A stretch of DNA of 64,000 bases from contig CAINOI010000062.1 in NCBI GenBank assembly GCA_903851465.1, forward strand, positions 1 to 64,000, in the 5' to 3' direction. Shown here one piece after another: positions 59,991-64,000 of this stretch. A program made the translations under genes and the position numbers. The notes beneath the pieces were generated by a model. It saw only the letters and a program-made list of their open reading frames with translations. It ran no database searches and had not been told where the DNA came from. Position 1 is the first letter of the stretch. Each line of letters begins with the position of its first letter. Source of the DNA: an uncultured Bacteroidota bacterium. Its GTDB lineage: Bacteria; Bacteroidota; Bacteroidia; Chitinophagales; Chitinophagaceae.

Positions 59991-61340
59991 ATGGCATCTA
60001 ACTACGATAATAATTTTTCTAAAGGCACAGACCTTGCTGTGATTGTTTTATATATGCTCATGGCCTGTATTGGCATCCTTGCCATTTTCATGGTTGAATA
60101 CAACCCCAGTACAAATTGGATAACAAGTTTTTTAAGTGGCAAAACAAGCTATAGCAAACAATTCTTTTTTTTAATTTTTTGTTCCTTTGTGGGGGTATTT
60201 ATTTTATTAATGGATAGCAAGGTTTTTACAGCATTAGCAAACATCCTTTTTGCAAGTGGTCTATTTTTAATGTTGGCTACTTTTGTGATTGGAAAAGAAA
60301 TAAATGGTTCTAAAAGCTGGATACCCATTGCAGGTGGATTTAATTTACAACCTGCAGAATTATGTAAAATTTTTACCGCACTCGCTTTAGCTAAATTTAT
60401 ATCAAGGCCAGAAACTGATTTTACAAAATTAAAATCCCATTTAATAGCTGGGGCCATGATTGCTATGCCAGCAATACTATCCATTGGTCAACATGAATTA
60501 GGTCTTGCCTTGGTATACAGTGCATACGTATTTGCTATGTATAGAGAAGGCCTGCCGCCAGTCATATTGATTGTATTGCTTTCATTCGCCATATTAGTTA
60601 TAGCTACTTTATTGTTAGATCCAACCCTTTTGGCTATTATTTTAACGATCATTGCAGGACTCATTTTATTGTATTTTGGCAAGCGTTTAAAACGTAATAA
60701 ACAAATCATCATTGTCATATTAAGCATTTGGATGATTAGTGTTGGTACTGTTCGTTTTGCAGTACCTTATATTTTTAACAATGTTTTAGAATGCTATCAT
60801 TCAACAAGGATATATAGCATGCTTGGAAAAGATTACGATTGTAGTTTGAATCAAAAAGCAGCCGCTAGTTTAGCTGAAAGTGGCAAAAAAAGTAGAAAGC
60901 CAGACGACTATAATGTGAAGCAAAGTAAAATTGCCATAGGCTCTGGTGGATTTTGGGGAAGAGGCTTTTTAAAGGGCACGCAAACCAGGGGTAAATATGT
61001 GCCTGAACAAAATACAGACTTCATTTTCACCTCTATCGGAGAAGCATTTGGATTTGTAGGCACATTTACCTTTTTAGGATTGTATTTATTTTTCTTGTTC
61101 AGACTCATCCGTATTGCAGAAAGACAAAGAAGTACCTTCTCTAGAGTGTATGCCTATAGCGTTGTTGGAATTTTCTTTTTTCATATTGCTGTCAATATTA
61201 GCATGACCATTGGTTTATTCCCTGTAGTGGGTATCCCATTGCCTTTAATTAGTTATGGCGGATCTTCCTTACTAACTTTTACTGCATTGGTATTTATTTT
61301 ACTAAGATTGGATGCAGATAGACAAATGGTACTTCGATAA
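59991..61340 (+). CDS. rodA: Rod shape-determining protein RodA (SEDS glycosyltransferase)
   Basis: A 449-residue SEDS-family peptidoglycan polymerase with about ten membrane helices. Recognisable segments are GSKSWIPIAGGFNLQPAELCKI, IGQHELGLALVYSAYVFAMYREG, the loop IGSGGFWGRGFLKGTQTRGKYVPEQNTDFIF, and the C-terminal FPVVGIPLPLISYGGSSLLTF, the SEDS signature. An insert of about 30 residues before the IGSGG loop (LNQKAAASLAESGKKSRKPD) enlarges the main periplasmic loop, as is usual in Bacteroidota. It ends the mreB-rodA operon; the next gene starts 15 bp later. Confidence 0.95.
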   Translation: MASNYDNNFSKGTDLAVIVLYMLMACIGILAIFMVEYNPSTNWITSFLSGKTSYSKQFFFLIFCSFVGVFILLMDSKVFTALANILFASGLFLMLATFVIGKEINGSKSWIPIAGGFNLQPAELCKIFTALALAKFISRPETDFTKLKSHLIAGAMIAMPAILSIGQHELGLALVYSAYVFAMYREGLPPVILIVLLSFAILVIATLLLDPTLLAIILTIIAGLILLYFGKRLKRNKQIIIVILSIWMISVGTVRFAVPYIFNNVLECYHSTRIYSMLGKDYDCSLNQKAAASLAESGKKSRKPDDYNVKQSKIAIGSGGFWGRGFLKGTQTRGKYVPEQNTDFIFTSIGEAFGFVGTFTFLGLYLFFLFRLIRIAERQRSTFSRVYAYSVVGIFFFHIAVNISMTIGLFPVVGIPLPLISYGGSSLLTFTALVFILLRLDADRQMVLR

Positions 61341-61343
61341 TTG

Positions 61344-61351
61344 TATTTTTG
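61344..61351 (+). promoter_or_regulatory. -7-like box 4 nt before the metallo-hydrolase gene
   Basis: TATTTTTG matches TAnnTTTG and is followed by CAGC and ATG (61356). It lies just after the rodA stop; no TTTG is 19 bp upstream, so this gene may simply continue the operon. Confidence 0.35.
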
Positions 61352-61355
61352 CAGC

Positions 61356-62099
61356 ATGCGTATTCATCCATTATCAGAAGGCAGTTTTAGCATTGATCAA
61401 ACCAAAGTATTTGTTCCATTTGATACCCAAAGAGAACAAATACAAGATCGTCCCAAAGGAAGCATTCTTGTGGAGATTCAGCCATTTGTAGTCATTACTG
61501 AAAAAGATATTATTTTATTGGATACAGGCTTGGGGTATATGAATAAGCAAGGGGTCTTGCAAATACACGAAAATTTAATGGCATTGGGCATCAATCCAAG
61601 TTCGGTGACCAAAGTGTTTATGAGTCACTTACATAAGGACCACGCTGGAGGAATGAGCTATGTGGATGCGACCACTCAAGAGCGTTATGTGAGCTTTCCT
61701 TATGCTACCTATTATGTTCAGCAAAGAGAATTTGAATTGGCCATGAGCAATCCTACCGCCTCTTATATTAAAGAACAGTTTGAATTCTTAGCAGATTTTT
61801 CAAAAGTGGTTTGGCTAAGTGATGATCAAGGTGTGATTGATGATAGCATTCATTATTTGCTTACAGGCGGACATTGTCCTTATCATCAAGTGGCTTGGAT
61901 CAAAGAGGACAATGAAATCTTTTTCTTTGGTGCAGATGTAGCGCCGCAATTACAACAAATTAAATCAAAGTTCGTAGCCAAGTATGATATGGATGGAAAA
62001 TTGGCTATGGAATGGAGACAAAAATGGTGGGAGCAAGGACAAGCAGAAGGATGGCAATTTGCATTTTACCACGATATCAAACATCCATTGTTTAAATAG
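61356..62099 (+). CDS. MBL-fold metallo-hydrolase
   Basis: A 247-residue metallo-beta-lactamase-fold protein. I start at ATG 61356 (MRIHPLSEGSFSID); the track start is a TTG 5 codons upstream. The metal motif is FMSHLHKDHAGG (HxHxDH), preceded by DIILLDTGLGY; the third ligand is in LTGGHCPYHQVAW and the fourth in FFFGADVAPQ. The SFSIDQTKVF start recalls the AttM/quorum-quenching-like and other small hydrolases, but the substrate cannot be assigned. It follows the mre-rod operon on the same strand and overlaps the convergent glycosylase gene by 8 nt. Confidence 0.88.
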   Translation: MRIHPLSEGSFSIDQTKVFVPFDTQREQIQDRPKGSILVEIQPFVVITEKDIILLDTGLGYMNKQGVLQIHENLMALGINPSSVTKVFMSHLHKDHAGGMSYVDATTQERYVSFPYATYYVQQREFELAMSNPTASYIKEQFEFLADFSKVVWLSDDQGVIDDSIHYLLTGGHCPYHQVAWIKEDNEIFFFGADVAPQLQQIKSKFVAKYDMDGKLAMEWRQKWWEQGQAEGWQFAFYHDIKHPLFK

Positions 62100-62694
62100 C
62101 ACCTTGGTCCTTCCATTGCCATAAATGCAAACAGGCATAACTGCTATAGGGTTTATACTTACTTGAAATAGCCAACATCTTGGTATGCAATTCCTTCTTG
62201 GTCTCATATTTGATTTTGTACAATTTTGTCATGGCTTGTTGTATACCTAAATCATCCACAGCAAAGACATCTTCTTGACCCAAACTAAATAACATTAACA
62301 TTTGGACCGTCCATTTGCCTACTCCTTTAATTTGCGTTAATAAATCTATAATGGCTTCTGGCTCCATCGCATACAATTGCTTGTCGGTGAGCTTATTTGC
62401 AATAAAAAATTCAGCGACATTTTGGATATAATGTACTTTAGATTGACTCAATCCAATGGATCTAAGTTGGTCATTGGTACACGCCAACACTTGCGCGCAA
62501 CTAGGCTCCTTGCCATCAAATAAAGCAATAAAACGACCAAAGATAATGGCAGCCACTTTCGTACTCAATTGCTGGCTAATGATACTTGCCATCAAACGAA
62601 CAGGGGTATTTTTTCTTTTTTTGATGGTATGGTTCGCCTCTGCTAACAAAGGGGCAAATTTTTTATCTTTTTTCAAGTGTAATTGATATTCCAT
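62092..62694 (-). CDS. DNA-3-methyladenine glycosylase II (AlkA-like, HhH-GPD)
   Basis: A 200-residue HhH-GPD glycosylase that removes alkylated purines. ASIISQQLSTKVAAIIFGRF at about 36-55, the helix-hairpin-helix LTQIKGVGKWTVQMLMLF at about 119-136, and the catalytic aspartate in VFAVDDLGIQQAM (D147/D148) match the AlkA core. The N-terminal TBP-like domain of E. coli AlkA is absent, as in the short 200-residue branch. There is no Fe-S cluster motif. It is monocistronic; a TTAATTTG box lies 5 nt before its ATG. Confidence 0.92.
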   Translation of the reverse strand: MEYQLHLKKDKKFAPLLAEANHTIKKRKNTPVRLMASIISQQLSTKVAAIIFGRFIALFDGKEPSCAQVLACTNDQLRSIGLSQSKVHYIQNVAEFFIANKLTDKQLYAMEPEAIIDLLTQIKGVGKWTVQMLMLFSLGQEDVFAVDDLGIQQAMTKLYKIKYETKKELHTKMLAISSKYKPYSSYACLHLWQWKDQGAI

Positions 62695-62757
62695 GGTTGC
62701 AAATTAAGCTGAAATACTTATTTTGAGTTAAGTTTTATCAAACTAAACATAAAAACT

Positions 62758-63183
62758 ATGCTAAAGAAATTACTCTTTTTGTTACTTGTATTGTTTACAC
62801 AAAATGCATTTGCACAAAATAAAGACAAACAAGAAATTTTAAAATTATTATCCGCACAAGTTGAATTTTGGAATAAAGGGGATGTGAACCAATTCATGCA
62901 AGGCTATTGGGAAAATGATAGTTTAATGTTTGTTGGGAAAGATGGTGTGACTTACGGATATAATAAAACCCTAGCGAACTATAAAAGGAATTACCCTGAC
63001 AAGGCCAATATGGGTGAACTAAAATTTACACTATTGTCCGTGCAACCTTTAGACAATCAATATTATAGTGTCATTGGAAAATGGGAGCTCATCAGATCAG
63101 TTGGTAATGTGAGCGGGCATTACACGATACTACTCAAAAAAATAAATGGGCAATGGAAGATCATTTTAGATCATAGTAGTTAA
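62758..63183 (+). CDS. Secreted NTF2-like (DUF4440/SnoaL-type) protein
   Basis: A 141-residue exported protein. Signal peptide MLKKLLFLLLVLFTQNAFAQ, then a cystatin-like alpha+beta fold: EILKLLSAQVEFWNKGDVNQFMQGYW, DSLMFVGKDGVTYGYNKTLANYKRNYP, and GHYTILLKKINGQWKIILDHSS. This order matches DUF4440 members of the NTF2-like superfamily, which bind small molecules or act as isomerase-like domains; no catalytic residues identify a reaction. A weak promoter (TTG, 19 bp, TATTTTG) lies upstream. Converges on the small membrane protein gene. Confidence 0.85.
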   Translation: MLKKLLFLLLVLFTQNAFAQNKDKQEILKLLSAQVEFWNKGDVNQFMQGYWENDSLMFVGKDGVTYGYNKTLANYKRNYPDKANMGELKFTLLSVQPLDNQYYSVIGKWELIRSVGNVSGHYTILLKKINGQWKIILDHSS

Positions 63184-63199
63184 TACAGTAGACCAAGAT

Positions 63200-63430
63200 T
63201 TAAGGCGTAAAACCAATTGGGTCCTTCCATGTTTTGTAGAGTAAAAATAAATAGACTCCTGTACTAAGTATTAAGAAAAAATAATACAGGTAATTAAACC
63301 ATTGCCAGTCTGCTTCCACAAATGCATAGCCAAGCATAATACCCAATGTAGAATTGAGCCCCATCCATACCAGCGTAAAGCCAATGGTTCTGGATATTCT
63401 ATATAAAAAGGCCATTACTTCTGGATCCAT
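63200..63430 (-). CDS. Small two-helix membrane protein of unknown family
   Basis: A 76-residue protein with two hydrophobic helices, about 14-36 (RTIGFTLVWMGLNSTLGIMLGYA) and 44-64 (NYLYYFFLILSTGVYLFLLY), rich in Trp/Tyr at the interfaces. I do not recognise the family. Its ATG overlaps the stop of the M23 peptidase gene by 1 nt (TAATG), so it is translationally coupled to that gene. It could help anchor or regulate the peptidase, but position is the only evidence. Confidence 0.7.
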   Translation of the reverse strand: MDPEVMAFLYRISRTIGFTLVWMGLNSTLGIMLGYAFVEADWQWFNYLYYFFLILSTGVYLFLLYKTWKDPIGFTP

Positions 63431-64000
63431 TAGTCTAAGCTTTGTTTATTTGCTGCTGCTTCTTTTAATAAACGATCAAATTGAGCAGGGGTTAGATCAT
63501 TAAAGAAATAATAGACAGGGTCTACTTTAGCACCTCGTTTAATCACTTCGTAATGCAAATGTGATCCTGTACTCTTACCTGTACTACCAACATAGCCAAT
63601 CACTTCTCCCCTTTTCACAGACTGCCCCACCCTTGCTTTTACTCGAATCATGTGTGCATATAAAGTTTGGAAACCATAGCCATGGTTGATGACCACTTTG
63701 TTTCCATAACCGTCTGTATTGAATCCTGCTATTTGCACCACACCATCTGAAGTAGCATATATTGGCGTACCAGTAGGCGCAGAAAAATCTAAACCTGCAT
63801 GCAACCTAAAGTCTTTGTACAATGGATCTATTCGATATCCAAAACCAGAAGCAACTCGTTTCATATTTTTATTACTCACTGGTTGAATGGCTGGAATGGC
63901 TCTTAACAATTTTTCTTTATTTTTAACCATCACAGTGATTTCTGTAAAAGATTGGTCTTGAAAAGACATCCTTAAACTTAAATTATTCAATTGATTGCGC
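63430..64000 (-). CDS. M23 family metallopeptidase (LytM domain), 5' end outside the window
   Basis: The open reading frame continues through base 64000 (the codons before the track start TTG at 63990 are sense), so the N-terminus, probably with a membrane helix and coiled coil, is missing. About 190 C-terminal residues are visible. The LytM domain shows the zinc ligands H and D in FRLHAGLDFSAP and HLHYE (HxH) near the end, with GVVQIAGFNTDGYGNKVVINHG, QTLYAHM and GQSVKRGEVIGYVGSTGKSTG. All four metal ligands and both catalytic histidines are present, so it should be an active peptidoglycan endopeptidase rather than a degenerate NlpD/EnvC-like regulator. It precedes a coupled small membrane protein gene. 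Confidence 0.92.
   Translation of the reverse strand, partial: RNQLNNLSLRMSFQDQSFTEITVMVKNKEKLLRAIPAIQPVSNKNMKRVASGFGYRIDPLYKDFRLHAGLDFSAPTGTPIYATSDGVVQIAGFNTDGYGNKVVINHGYGFQTLYAHMIRVKARVGQSVKRGEVIGYVGSTGKSTGSHLHYEVIKRGAKVDPVYYFFNDLTPAQFDRLLKEAAANKQSLD

Overview
The window is a 64 kb piece of a gene-dense, AT-rich bacterial chromosome of the phylum Bacteroidota, most likely from the Chitinophagaceae/Chitinophagia (for example a freshwater Sediminibacterium-like organism). The phylum is supported by PorT (type IX secretion), GldB and a GldA-like ATPase, a BshA bacillithiol synthase, a gamma-alpha fused 2-oxoacid:ferredoxin oxidoreductase, large BNR/sortilin-like secreted proteins, start regions with little Shine-Dalgarno signal, and promoters resembling the Bacteroidota form (TTTG, about 19 bp, TAnnTTTG). 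The family-level placement is inference. No intergenic gap exceeds about 190 bp. I see no rRNA, tRNA, insertion sequence, prophage or CRISPR array.

Layout. 1-11.8 kb: the 3' end of carB, a secreted M28 peptidase, bshA, a class III aminotransferase, a gamma-carbonic anhydrase-like protein, rsgA, then a rightward run ubiE/menG-porT-pyrC-MutS-like-yifB, and a CoA-binding protein. 11.9-18.7 kb: a histone H1-like Lys/Ala protein, a secreted metzincin protease, pyruvate dehydrogenase E2, isocitrate dehydrogenase and apaG. 18.7-30.5 kb: gldB divergent from nadE-namZ, two tandem giant BNR-repeat exported proteins, and a thiolase. 30.6-39.6 kb: pyrD, a metallo-hydrolase, a PhoB/PhoR-type two-component pair, galE, prfA, a secreted M19 dipeptidase, and a PEBP lipoprotein followed by a YHYH-domain membrane protein. 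39.6-55.4 kb: a fused alpha/beta E1 dehydrogenase, a Bax-inhibitor-like protein, a polysaccharide deacetylase, korA, nth, a FtsB/DivIC-like protein, enolase, a GldA-like ATPase, a small membrane protein, an MFS symporter with a large insert, acs, a POT peptide transporter and purD. 55.5-61.3 kb: the rod-shape operon mreB-mreC-mreD-mrdA-rodA. 61.3-64 kb: a metallo-hydrolase, an AlkA-type glycosylase, an NTF2-like secreted protein, a small membrane protein and an M23 peptidase cut by the window edge.

Together these are mainly core functions: pyrimidine and purine synthesis (carB, pyrC, pyrD, purD), central carbon metabolism (PDH E1/E2, IDH, enolase, Acs, KorA, thiolase), wall synthesis, remodelling and cell shape (mre operon, NamZ, M23, deacetylase), translation and ribosome assembly (prfA, rsgA), DNA repair (nth, AlkA-like), and protein/peptide scavenging (M28, metzincin, M19, POT).

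I found no obvious defence island or mobile cassette. The least ordinary parts are the PEBP + YHYH exported pair, whose second member looks like a fusion with an internal lipobox; an MFS symporter with an inserted periplasmic domain of about 125 residues; a long inverted repeat after carB; a dihydroorotase lacking one canonical metal-site histidine; and -7-like boxes placed exactly 4 nt before several start codons.
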